From NCBI GenBank assembly GCA_031264895.1, contig JAISDI010000134.1, forward strand, positions 1 to 8,570: a stretch of DNA of 8,570 nt, written 5' to 3'. Below the pieces are notes generated by a model. The model was not told the DNA's origin, did no database searches, and worked only from the letters and a program-made list of their open reading frames with translations. This DNA comes from Endomicrobium sp. GTDB lineage: Bacteria > Elusimicrobiota > Endomicrobiia > Endomicrobiales > Endomicrobiaceae. Numbering within the stretch: the stretch's first letter is position 1; each line of letters begins with the position of its first letter. Position numbers and translations under genes: made by a program. This document shows, in pieces, positions 1 to 5,480 of this stretch.

Positions 1-118
1 GGGCGTGATTACAGAAAAAGTCATTGAGGTCATTATTTTCGCAATTAAATACAACTTTATTTTCTTTATTTAAAATTTCTATATTAAAATTTGATAATGA
101 CAAATATTCTGAATTCAT
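1..118 (-). CDS. GNAT-family N-acetyltransferase, probable toxin (N-terminal fragment, cut by window edge)
   Basis: Only the first 39 codons are present; the gene continues past position 1. The visible protein starts MNSEYLSLSNFNIEILNKEN and contains FNCENNDLNDFFCNHA at residues 24-39. That stretch fits the F-x-C-x-N-x-x-L-N-x-F pattern seen near the N-terminus of GNAT acetyltransferases of the toxin type (TacT/AtaT-like), which acetylate the amino group of aminoacyl-tRNA and stop translation. The acetyl-CoA binding loop lies outside the window, so the family call rests on the N-terminus and on context: it follows a short basic ORF by 6 bp, the usual antitoxin-then-toxin arrangement. It is probably transcribed from the palindromic promoter at 322-353. 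It could instead be a non-toxic GNAT enzyme of the same subfamily. Confidence 0.62.
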   Translation of the reverse strand, partial: MNSEYLSLSNFNIEILNKENKVVFNCENNDLNDFFCNHA

Positions 119-124
119 CAATAT

Positions 125-304
125 TTAAAACATTACATTTTTAGTTTGTTTTTTTACTACTTCAATAAATATTCTTGCATCTCTCTCAGCTATTTCAGCC
201 TCTTTTTTAGAAACAGAACGATTAACATTGCGAAGAGCTTCTCGCTTAAACTTTTTAGCTTCTTTTCTGGTTAATACTGGTGTTACAGCTATTGGCATTG
301 CCAT
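125..304 (-). CDS. Small basic protein, probable antitoxin of a GNAT toxin-antitoxin pair
   Basis: This 59-aa ORF begins MAMPIAVTPVLTRKEAKKF and ends KKQTKNVMF. It is rich in Lys, Arg, Glu and Ala, and residues 12-52 are predicted to be largely helical. I do not recognise a ribbon-helix-helix or other named antitoxin fold; the MPIxxTPxL opening resembles small uncharacterised ORFs found ahead of toxin-like genes. A purine-rich AAAGGG (313-318 on the minus strand) precedes the start by about 8 nt. Met3 (position 298) is an alternative start giving 57 aa. The gene ends 6 bp before the GNAT-like gene, so the two are probably one operon, and the upstream palindromes suggest autoregulation as in type II modules. 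The antitoxin role is inferred from size, charge, order and operator-like sites, not from a recognised domain. Confidence 0.6.
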   Translation of the reverse strand: MAMPIAVTPVLTRKEAKKFKREALRNVNRSVSKKEAEIAERDARIFIEVVKKQTKNVMF

Positions 305-321
305 TTTTTATACCCTTTTAA

Positions 322-353
322 ACAAATATTTATATTTGTGATATAATTATATC
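322..353 (-). promoter_or_regulatory. Paired palindromic operators with embedded -10 box ahead of the toxin-antitoxin pair
   Basis: Two perfect palindromes abut: ACAAATATTTATATTTGT (322-339; 8-bp arms, 2-bp centre) and GATATAATTATATC (340-353; fully palindromic). Read on the minus strand, the second contains TATAAT at 351-346, a consensus -10 box lying about 42 bp before the ATG at 304; no good -35 is visible. Palindromes that overlap a promoter directly upstream of an antitoxin gene are the expected place for toxin-antitoxin autorepression. The palindromes are seen directly; binding by the antitoxin is inference. Confidence 0.55.
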
Positions 354-379
354 TTACCTTTTTCGATTTTAGACCTATA

Positions 380-600
380 TATTAGTAATCAATTTTTATT
401 AAGCTGACGGGGTAGTTTTTTTGTAGTTGCAATAATTAATTTCATTATGTGAACAGTTTCATAGAATGAGGCTTTACGGCAAACGGCAACGACGACCACC
501 CAGTGAGAGGACAAAGTCCTCCCGTACCCAAATCCATAGAGGGGAATTGTTACGGCAACGGCAAAATGGATTCCTCCTTCTCTACTTGCGAGAGAACCCA
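380..600. repeat. Repeat-rich intergenic stretch with hairpins, related to the element after pilC
   Basis: I see no convincing gene between 305 and 711. The stretch holds CTGACGGGGTAGT at 404-416 (identical to 3928-3940), two TTACGGCAA-type motifs (474-482 and 550-558) like those at 3676-3714, and GGCAAAATGGATTCC (560-574), which resembles the junction at 3718-3736. Two hairpins are present: GAGGAC-AAA-GTCCTC (507-521) and TTCTCT-N7-AGAGAA (578-596). This looks like a diverged or rearranged copy of the dispersed repeat family in this genome. A short ORF that crosses it (466-672) is repeat-derived and has no ribosome binding site. Confidence 0.6.
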
Positions 601-644
601 TCACACTCAACATACCCGATCTTTTCTTTTCCTCACGAATTAGA

Positions 645-673
645 TTGCAAAAAATTTGTAATAAAACTATAAT
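645..673 (+). promoter_or_regulatory. Sigma70-type promoter for pilB-pilC
   Basis: TTGCAA (645-650) and TATAAT (668-673) are separated by exactly 17 bp, a near-consensus sigma70 pair. Transcription would begin near 680 and give a leader of about 30 nt before the pilB start at 712, which carries a GGAG ribosome binding site. No operator or structured leader is evident. Confidence 0.75.
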
Positions 674-711
674 ATGCTAACATTCTGCATAAAATAAAAT
701 CGGAGACATTG

Positions 712-2400
712 ATGGCCATAGCTCCTTTGAGAAAAAAATATCTCGGAGAAACGTTAGTTTCGCAGGGCGTTATAACGCAAGCCCAGCTTAACGAATGTAT
801 TGGCGAGCAAAACGAAACTAAAGAAAAGCTCGGCAATATTCTTCTTAAAAAAGGGTATGTTGCAAAAGACGTTTTATCAAACGCCTTGTCTTATTGTCTC
901 GGCGTTCCTTTTTTAAAGGGCGCTGATATTCAGGTAGAAAGGGACGCACTTGCGCTTGTTTCAGAGAGAAACGCAAGGCGTTTTCTTATTATGCCTATTT
1001 CTGTTAAAGACAATATTTTAAGCATTGCAATGGCAGATCCGTCAAATGTCGTCATGAAAGACGAAATTGAAAAGATCGTGAACATGAGGCTTTCCGTAAG
1101 CCTTATGGACGAAACTGAAGTCAAAGAAGCCATAGAAAAATATTACGTTAGGACAAGTCTCGGAGCAGATACCGACGAAGAAGGGGACATTTCCAGCAAA
1201 GAAGAAGAAATTACGGACGGAGATTTAAACGAGTCTGCGGAAGCCGCCCCTGTCATAAGATACGTTAACTCCATATTTTTTGACGCCGTAGTAAAAAAGG
1301 CTTCGGATATTCATCTGGAAGTTTTTGAAAAAGACGTTGTTTTAAGAATGAGGATCGACGGTATTTTAAGAGAATTTTCCGCGCCGCAAAAAAAATATTA
1401 TAACGCCATAGTTTCGAGAATAAAAATTATGTCCGATCTGGACATAGCCGAAAGACGTCTTCCGCAGGACGGCAAATGCAAAATCAAAGTTAACGGAAAC
1501 AGGGTCGACGTCCGCGTTTCCATGATACCTACGGTTTACGGCGAAAAAGTCGTTATGCGTATGCTCAATAAAGAACTTTTTGCTCTGGACATAGAAAAAA
1601 TCGGAATGAGCGACAACGAGCTAAGTCTTTTTAAAGAATCTATTAACATGCCTTACGGAATGATACTTGTTACCGGCCCTACAAGTTCCGGTAAAACGAC
1701 CACATTGTACTCTGCATTAAAATATCTCAACACTCCAGACTTAAACATATTAACAGCAGAAGACCCCGTAGAATACGAATTGATGAATATAAATCAGGTG
1801 CACGTAAAAGCAGACATAGGGCTTACTTTTGCAAGTATTCTGCGTTCTTTCATGCGTCAAGACCCAGATGTTATACTCGTAGGAGAAATAAGAGATCAGG
1901 AAACCGCCGGTATAGCAATTCAGGCCGCGTTGACGGGACACACCGTGTTTTCAACGCTTCATACTAACGATTCGGTAAGCACGCTTTCAAGAATGTCGTT
2001 TATGGGAATAGAATCGTTTCTTATTGCCGATGCCGTAAATCTTGTTATGGCGCAGAGGCTTATAAGAAAAATATGTCCTAACTGCAAAGAAGAAGTTAAA
2101 AATCTTCCGGATAATATATATGAAAAACTCCGCATCACCCCCGACACTAAAATTTATCAGGGGAAAGGCTGTGAGAAATGCGAAAAATCCGGATATAAAG
2201 GAAGGACGGCAATATTTGAAATTTTAGGCATGTCAAGAGACATAAGGGAGCTTATAGTTAAAGACGCAACGGATCTTGAAATAAGAGATAAAGCCGTAGA
2301 ACAAGGGTTTGTAACGCTCAGATCGGCTGCAATCAATAAAATGAAAGAAGGCGTTACGACGGTCGAAGAAGTCATGAGCGTAACAATAGCGTCGTCATAA
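712..2400 (+). CDS. pilB: Type IV pilus assembly ATPase PilB (GspE/PulE family)
   Basis: This 562-aa cytoplasmic hexameric ATPase powers pilin polymerisation through the platform protein PilC. Residues 10-65 hold tandem LGxxLxxxG units of the MshEN/T2SSE N-terminal domain, followed by the N2 region. The core has the Walker A motif GPTSSGKT (322-329), an Asp box TAEDPVEYE (348-356), the Walker B motif ILVGEIRD (388-395, with Glu392) and the His box HTVFSTLHTND (410-420). Two CxxC pairs (Cys455/458 and Cys487/490) form the zinc site typical of PilB/GspE and absent from PilT retraction ATPases. Length is normal for PilB. I chose ATG 712 because GGAG (702-705) sits at proper spacing; a TTG at 709 is too close. 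The gene lies 17 bp before pilC and is probably co-transcribed with it. GspE of a type II secretion system is the alternative; the linked PilX-like gene favours PilB. Confidence 0.93.
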   Translation: MAIAPLRKKYLGETLVSQGVITQAQLNECIGEQNETKEKLGNILLKKGYVAKDVLSNALSYCLGVPFLKGADIQVERDALALVSERNARRFLIMPISVKDNILSIAMADPSNVVMKDEIEKIVNMRLSVSLMDETEVKEAIEKYYVRTSLGADTDEEGDISSKEEEITDGDLNESAEAAPVIRYVNSIFFDAVVKKASDIHLEVFEKDVVLRMRIDGILREFSAPQKKYYNAIVSRIKIMSDLDIAERRLPQDGKCKIKVNGNRVDVRVSMIPTVYGEKVVMRMLNKELFALDIEKIGMSDNELSLFKESINMPYGMILVTGPTSSGKTTTLYSALKYLNTPDLNILTAEDPVEYELMNINQVHVKADIGLTFASILRSFMRQDPDVILVGEIRDQETAGIAIQAALTGHTVFSTLHTNDSVSTLSRMSFMGIESFLIADAVNLVMAQRLIRKICPNCKEEVKNLPDNIYEKLRITPDTKIYQGKGCEKCEKSGYKGRTAIFEILGMSRDIRELIVKDATDLEIRDKAVEQGFVTLRSAAINKMKEGVTTVEEVMSVTIASS

Positions 2401-2417
2401 TTTAACGGAGAAATAAA

Positions 2418-3668
2418 ATGCCGCTGTTTAAATATCAAGCTGTAGATTCAAAAGGGCAAACGGTAAGAGGCACAAAAGAATTTCCTTCTAAAAGAGAAGT
2501 GATCTCATTTTTAAGAGGGGAAGGCCTTATACCCGTAAGCATTGAAGAAGGAGGCGGAGCAAAGGCCGCTTTAACGAGATCTTTTTCAAACGCCGTAAAA
2601 CCTAAATATAAATCTGCGGCTAAAACGCCGGGCGCAATTAAAATTGACGATATCGCTCTTTTTTGCCGCCAGCTTGCAACTCTTGTGGGCGCCGGCGTAA
2701 ATTTGTTGGAAGCCGTAGACGATATTTCTGACATGTCAAACAACCCTAAAATGAGAGCCACATTAAAAGAAGTCGCTGAAGAGTTAAGAAGCGGAACTCC
2801 TCTTTCAGACGCTTTGAAAAAACATAAAATGTTTACGAAAACCCTGACTTCGATGGTCGAAGTCGGCGAGAGATCCGGAAAACTTTCAAAAGTTTTAGGA
2901 GATTTAGCTTTATACCTTGAAAATAATGTTAAACTTATAAGAAAAATAAAATCTGCAAGCACGTACCCTCTGTTTATAGGCTGCTTTTTTGTTCTTGTTT
3001 TGCTTGCTTTGATAGTAGGCATTATACCCAGGTTTGAAGAGATGTTTATGTCTTTCGGCGCGGACTTGCCGGCGCCTACTAAAATTGTTATGGGCGTAAG
3101 CCGGTTCGTAATAAGCAACGGTCTGTGGATATTTTTGGGAGCAGTGTCGCTGGTAGTGGGTTTTATATTGTTTAAGAAAACTCCTAGAGGGAATCTTCTT
3201 TATTGTCAACTGTTGTTTAAAATGCCTATCTTTGGCAAAATTTATATGAAAATGGTTCTTGCCAGATTTTTTCAAACGCTTTCAACTCTTGTAAAAAGCG
3301 GCGTCGACATCGTCGCATCGCTTGACATATCAACAAACGTTATGGACAATTCTTTTGCAGAAAGCATAATGCGTAAAGTAAAAGCAAAAGTGCTTGAAGG
3401 AAACCAGCTCGGCATGGAAATGGAAAGATACGAAATGTTCCCGAGAATGGTAACAAGAATGACCATCGTAGGAGAAAAATCCGGTCAGCTTGACGCAATG
3501 TTCGACAAAATAACAGACTATTTTACCGACGAAGTCGACGCGGCAGTCGCAACAATAAGCTCCGTCATCGAGCCGGTTCTTATTATAGGTTTAGGTTTCA
3601 TAGTAGGTTTGGCGGTAACGGCAATGTACCTGCCGATCTTCTATCTTGCCTCGGCGATGATGGGATAA
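2418..3668 (+). CDS. pilC: Type IV pilus inner-membrane platform protein PilC (GspF family)
   Basis: This 416-aa polytopic inner-membrane protein couples the PilB motor to pilin insertion. The N-terminus MPLFKYQAVDSKGQTVRGT is the usual PilC/GspF opening (F-x-Y-x-A-x-D-x-x-G-x-x-x-x-G). Two T2SF domains follow: residues about 77-200, with IDDIALFCRQLATLVGAGV, and about 277-402, with ARFFQTLSTLVKSGVDI. Both contain the conserved VGExSGxL signature (148-155 as VGERSGKL; 351-358 as VGEKSGQL). Membrane segments are at about 183-205, 230-252 and 386-410. Length is standard. GGAG (2406-2409) lies 8 nt before the ATG. The gene follows pilB by 17 bp and is the last gene before a 560-bp non-coding gap. 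No clear terminator follows; the composite repeat begins 8 bp after the stop. Confidence 0.93.
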   Translation: MPLFKYQAVDSKGQTVRGTKEFPSKREVISFLRGEGLIPVSIEEGGGAKAALTRSFSNAVKPKYKSAAKTPGAIKIDDIALFCRQLATLVGAGVNLLEAVDDISDMSNNPKMRATLKEVAEELRSGTPLSDALKKHKMFTKTLTSMVEVGERSGKLSKVLGDLALYLENNVKLIRKIKSASTYPLFIGCFFVLVLLALIVGIIPRFEEMFMSFGADLPAPTKIVMGVSRFVISNGLWIFLGAVSLVVGFILFKKTPRGNLLYCQLLFKMPIFGKIYMKMVLARFFQTLSTLVKSGVDIVASLDISTNVMDNSFAESIMRKVKAKVLEGNQLGMEMERYEMFPRMVTRMTIVGEKSGQLDAMFDKITDYFTDEVDAAVATISSVIEPVLIIGLGFIVGLAVTAMYLPIFYLASAMMG

Positions 3669-3728
3669 TTATTATAACGGCAATTAGTAAGTAGTAATGA
3701 GTCAGTAACGGCAAAGGCAAAGGCGACG

Positions 3729-3800
3729 TGGATTCCCGATAAAAACCTTCGGGAATGACAGACCCCACACCGTTGTCATTCTGGCAAAAGTCGGAATCCA
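3729..3800. repeat. Paired ATTCCC/GGGAAT hairpin repeats in inverted orientation (dRS3-like)
   Basis: TGGATTCC (3729-3736) pairs with GGAATCCA (3793-3800), and GAATGACA (3753-3760) pairs with TGTCATTC (3774-3781). Inside the left half, ATTCCCGA (3732-3739) pairs with TCGGGAAT (3749-3756) around a 9-nt loop. Inside the right half, ATTCTGGC and GTCGGAAT form a similar weaker stem. The result is a nested, cruciform-capable structure. The ATTCCC-spacer-GGGAAT plan resembles the dRS3 repeats of Neisseria and like repeats in other bacteria; the resemblance is in form only. Confidence 0.6.
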
Positions 3801-3870
3801 TATTAAGTACGCTTTTAGTGGGTTACGTCGTCTGTCGTAAAATTCCTCTTCCTCAAAGACTCCGGAAATT

Positions 3871-3889
3871 CCCCTTTTGTAAAAAGGGG
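3871..3889. repeat. Perfect 8-bp hairpin followed by GACGGGGTA motif
   Basis: CCCCTTTT (3871-3878), a 3-nt loop and AAAAGGGG (3882-3889) form a strong stem. It is followed by GGACGCGAAGCGGACGGGGTA (3891-3911), which has its own short CGC-GAA-GCG stem. No T-run follows, so it is not a standard intrinsic terminator. It could still pause transcription leaving pilC. Confidence 0.5.
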
Positions 3890-4143
3890 TGGACGCGAAG
3901 CGGACGGGGTATTTTTAGTCGAAGTCTCTGACGGGGTAGTCGTTGTTGCCGTTAATTATTAACTACTCATTACTAATTAATTTGCCGTTTCAGTGTCTTT
4001 GTCGTCATTGCCTGAATCTGTTACAGAGAATTGTTCTCATTGAAAGTTGAAAGAATTTTAGATAGAATCAATTTCTAATTATATAAATCTTTATTAAGAT
4101 GTTTAGCGGTTAAGAAAAAAATGCGGCTTCCTCAACACCGATA

Positions 4144-4171
4144 TTGACATACAGACTTTTTATTCTGTAAT
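4144..4171 (+). promoter_or_regulatory. Promoter candidate for the lipoprotein gene
   Basis: TTGACA (4144-4149, consensus -35) and TGTAAT (4166-4171, five of six matches to the -10) are separated by 16 bp. Transcription would begin near 4178, about 57 nt before the lipoprotein start. The rest of 3990-4228 shows AT-rich sequence and no gene that I can support. Confidence 0.55.
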
Positions 4172-4173
4172 TA

Positions 4174-4215
4174 ACAAGACCGTTTCTGCTCTGCCTAATG
4201 CGATAAGCGTCTTGT
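4174..4215 (+). other. Inverted repeat in the leader of the lipoprotein gene
   Basis: ACAAGAC (4174-4180) and GTCTTGT (4209-4215) are perfect 7-bp arms separated by 28 nt. They lie between the promoter candidate and the ribosome binding site at 4223-4228. The arms could form a leader hairpin or a split operator; with 7 bp they could also be chance. Confidence 0.3.
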
Positions 4216-4234
4216 CTTAATAGAGGAGATGAAG

Positions 4235-5026
4235 ATGAAAAAGATTTTTCTGTTATTGACTGTATGTCTTATATCTTGCGGTATTTTTTTGTTGTCTTGT
4301 TCAAAAAAAGATGAGAAAAAGAAAAATCCTGTAATAACAATAGAACCGTCAACGATTACCTTATTAGTAAATGGCCTACAGTATTCTGGAGAAATGCTGT
4401 CTGTATATTCAGATCAACAGGTTAAGTTTGAAGCTATTTTAAGCGATGAAAATGGACAGCGTGTTGAAAACTATACGACAACTTGGACGCTCTCAGACAG
4501 AGGAATAGGATTTTTTACCTCTATTACCGGTGATCCTACTACTGCTAATCCTGTATGGTTGAGTACTTTATCTGATTACAGTGGTACAGGAGCTTATATA
4601 CAAGTAGACTGTACTGAGCAGGGTAAAACTACTCCAATCAGCAAAAGAATAAAATTGGAGTTTATTTCTTTCTCCGTTAGGCAGGATTCTAAATCTATGG
4701 ATAGAGTAGTAAGTACAGAGACGCCAGAAATTCGAGTTTACGAAATAGTGTCATCTAACCCTGAAATTGTTGATAAAGATAATGTACGGATAAGTTGGTC
4801 AGCTCATGATGTTGATAACCCTAATTCTACTGATGAGATAGGTTACTTTCTTCCGCCAATTACTAAAATAGGTGAATATACGACGTATTACCATGATCAT
4901 GGTGACGATTATGAAGGAGATATTGGAATGATAGCTACTATTATATCTGGTGTCTCTGATGAATATATTGAATTACGTTCCGAACTAATAATTATTGGAT
5001 TTAGACAGAAGGATATTTGGGATTAG
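4235..5026 (+). CDS. Outer-envelope lipoprotein, function unknown, probably frameshifted near its C-terminus
   Basis: This 263-aa product has a lipoprotein signal peptide: MKKIFLLLTVCLISCGIF, then the lipobox LLSC with Cys22. The following SKKDEKKK is hydrophilic, with Ser at +2, as expected for outer-membrane sorting in Gram-negative bacteria. Cys15 (LISC) is a less likely lipidation site. I chose ATG 4235 because the GAGGAG at 4223-4228 directly abuts the upstream ATG at 4229, leaving that start no spacing. Residues about 32-150 are beta-rich (ITIEPSTITLLVNG, QVKFEAILSDENGQ) and look like an Ig-like (Big-type) domain; no catalytic motif is visible. The reading frame ends GFRQKDIWD, but the -1 frame stays open for 30 more plausible codons to 5097, which suggests a 1-nt deletion near 5005. 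It sits alone between pilC and the minor pilin genes under its own promoter candidate, so a pilus link is only positional. Confidence 0.8.
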   Translation: MKKIFLLLTVCLISCGIFLLSCSKKDEKKKNPVITIEPSTITLLVNGLQYSGEMLSVYSDQQVKFEAILSDENGQRVENYTTTWTLSDRGIGFFTSITGDPTTANPVWLSTLSDYSGTGAYIQVDCTEQGKTTPISKRIKLEFISFSVRQDSKSMDRVVSTETPEIRVYEIVSSNPEIVDKDNVRISWSAHDVDNPNSTDEIGYFLPPITKIGEYTTYYHDHGDDYEGDIGMIATIISGVSDEYIELRSELIIIGFRQKDIWD

Positions 5027-5097
5027 ACAAAATGATATATTCATTAAACCCTAACGTACAGTGGACTGATGTCGACTATACTGACGAGAAAAAATAA
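5005..5097 (+). pseudogene. Out-of-frame C-terminal tail of the lipoprotein gene
   Basis: In the frame -1 to the lipoprotein gene, codons from 5005 to the TAA at 5095-5097 read TEGYLGLDKMIYSLNPNVQ followed by WTDVDYTDEKK. The composition is protein-like and acidic/aromatic, like the mature lipoprotein. Joined after Arg257 it would give a 287-aa protein. The switch point is GGATTTAGACAGAAGG (4997-5012): one missing base after AGA explains it. No canonical slippery heptamer or following pseudoknot is visible, so a mutation or sequencing error is likelier than programmed frameshifting. Read from its own ATG (5032) it would be only 21 codons, without a ribosome binding site. Confidence 0.5.
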
Positions 5098-5134
5098 AAT
5101 GCAGATTATTTTTTATTAACCAATAAAATAGTCA

Positions 5135-5163
5135 TTGAATTTTACAAAAATTTTACTTATACT
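5135..5163 (+). promoter_or_regulatory. Promoter candidate for the minor pilin operon
   Basis: TTGAAT (5135-5140, four of six matches) and TATACT (5158-5163, five of six matches) are separated by 17 bp. Transcription would begin near 5170 and give a leader of about 310 nt before the first pilin start at 5481. The palindrome CTAACTT-TACC-AAGTTAG (5162-5179) overlaps the end of the -10 box and the predicted start site, the position of an operator. Chance -10/-35 pairs are common in such AT-rich sequence, so this is a weak call. Confidence 0.35.
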
Positions 5164-5179
5164 AACTTTACCAAGTTAG
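5162..5179. other. Perfect palindrome, operator-like
   Basis: CTAACTT (5162-5168) and AAGTTAG (5173-5179) flank a 4-nt centre. No T-run follows on either strand, so it does not look like an intrinsic terminator. It overlaps the -10 box and start point of the promoter candidate at 5135-5163. Confidence 0.4.
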
Positions 5180-5280
5180 ACAAAAAATAATGTATTATAT
5201 ACAAATATCAACTGAGTGTCTCTAAAAATCATAAAAAGGGTTTATTTGAAAACTTTAAAAAATGAAAATTGAAAGATTTG

Positions 5281-5395
5281 TCAATGTTGAATTTATTTCA
5301 GCATCGCGTCGTGAAAAAAATTAACGGCAGATCACGACAAACTTTGTTTGCAGGGTGACAACTAAAGGAGTTTTTAGAGAAACCCAACTGTCAAA
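5281..5395. repeat. Degenerate dispersed-repeat remnant with several inverted repeats
   Basis: GTCGTGA (5308-5314) pairs with TCACGAC (5332-5338), CAAAC-TTT-GTTTG forms a small hairpin (5338-5350), and AACGGCA (5323-5329) echoes the motif of the element after pilC. The order TTTCAGCATC ... GATCACGAC ... GGGTGACA looks like an eroded relative of the hairpin repeats at 3729-3800. Apart from this, the promoter candidate and the leader hairpin, the 5098-5480 gap shows only AT-rich sequence. Confidence 0.4.
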
Positions 5396-5412
5396 TAAAA
5401 TTAATTATATAG

Positions 5413-5456
5413 TTTCAATTTTATAAAGTTCATTTCGTAATGTGAAATAATTGAAA
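5413..5456 (+). other. Leader stem-loop ahead of the first minor pilin gene
   Basis: TTTCAATT (5413-5420) pairs with AATTGAAA (5449-5456), and the inner ATTTC (5432-5436) pairs with GAAAT (5444-5448). The inner and outer 3' arms are contiguous, so one hairpin with an 11-nt bulge on the 5' side forms. It ends 24 nt before the ATG at 5481, whose ribosome binding site is weak (AAAGAG). A role in translation control is possible but the stem is AT-rich and modest. Confidence 0.35.
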
Positions 5457-5480
5457 TATATGTTAAAAAAAGAGTCAAAA

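Larger units (their letters stand above)
3676..3989. repeat. Composite non-coding repeat element with imperfect inverted arms (MITE-like)
   Basis: The left arm (3676-3714) begins AACGGCAA, contains TAGTAATGAGT (3692-3702) and ends AACGGCAA. The right arm (3946-3989) is its imperfect inverse, with TTGCCGTT at both ends and ACTCATTACTA at 3965-3975. Between the arms are a dRS3-like double hairpin (3729-3800), a CCCCTTTT-GTA-AAAAGGGG hairpin (3871-3889) and two GACGGGGTA motifs (3903-3911 and 3930-3938). No ORF of note lies inside and I see no obvious target-site duplication. It fills most of the gap between pilC and the lipoprotein gene. It may be a non-autonomous mobile element or nested small repeats. 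Confidence 0.6.

Noticed and set aside
475..565. Recurrent ACGGCAA units as a CRISPR array or tandem repeat locus
   Set aside because: The units are short, irregularly spaced and have no conserved spacer length; they fit dispersed repeat ends.
466..672. A 68-codon plus-strand ORF ahead of pilB
   Set aside because: It runs through the repeat hairpins and over the pilB promoter, has no ribosome binding site and gives a low-complexity basic product.
709..711. TTG as the start of pilB
   Set aside because: GGAG at 702-705 is too close to it; ATG 712 has proper spacing and starts the protein one residue later.
2435..3118. A 227-codon ORF on the minus strand inside pilC
   Set aside because: It lies wholly within a well-supported pilC, and its product has no recognisable domain or signal; long antisense ORFs are common opposite such genes.
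3871..3911. CCCCTTTT/AAAAGGGG hairpin as the pilC terminator
   Set aside because: No T-run follows the stem; the short ATTTTTAG at 3911 comes 22 bp later. The hairpin is better explained as part of the repeat element.
5162..5179. CTAACTT/AAGTTAG as an intrinsic terminator for the lipoprotein gene
   Set aside because: The stem has little GC and is followed by A-rich sequence on the plus strand; the opposite strand has no T-run directly after it either.
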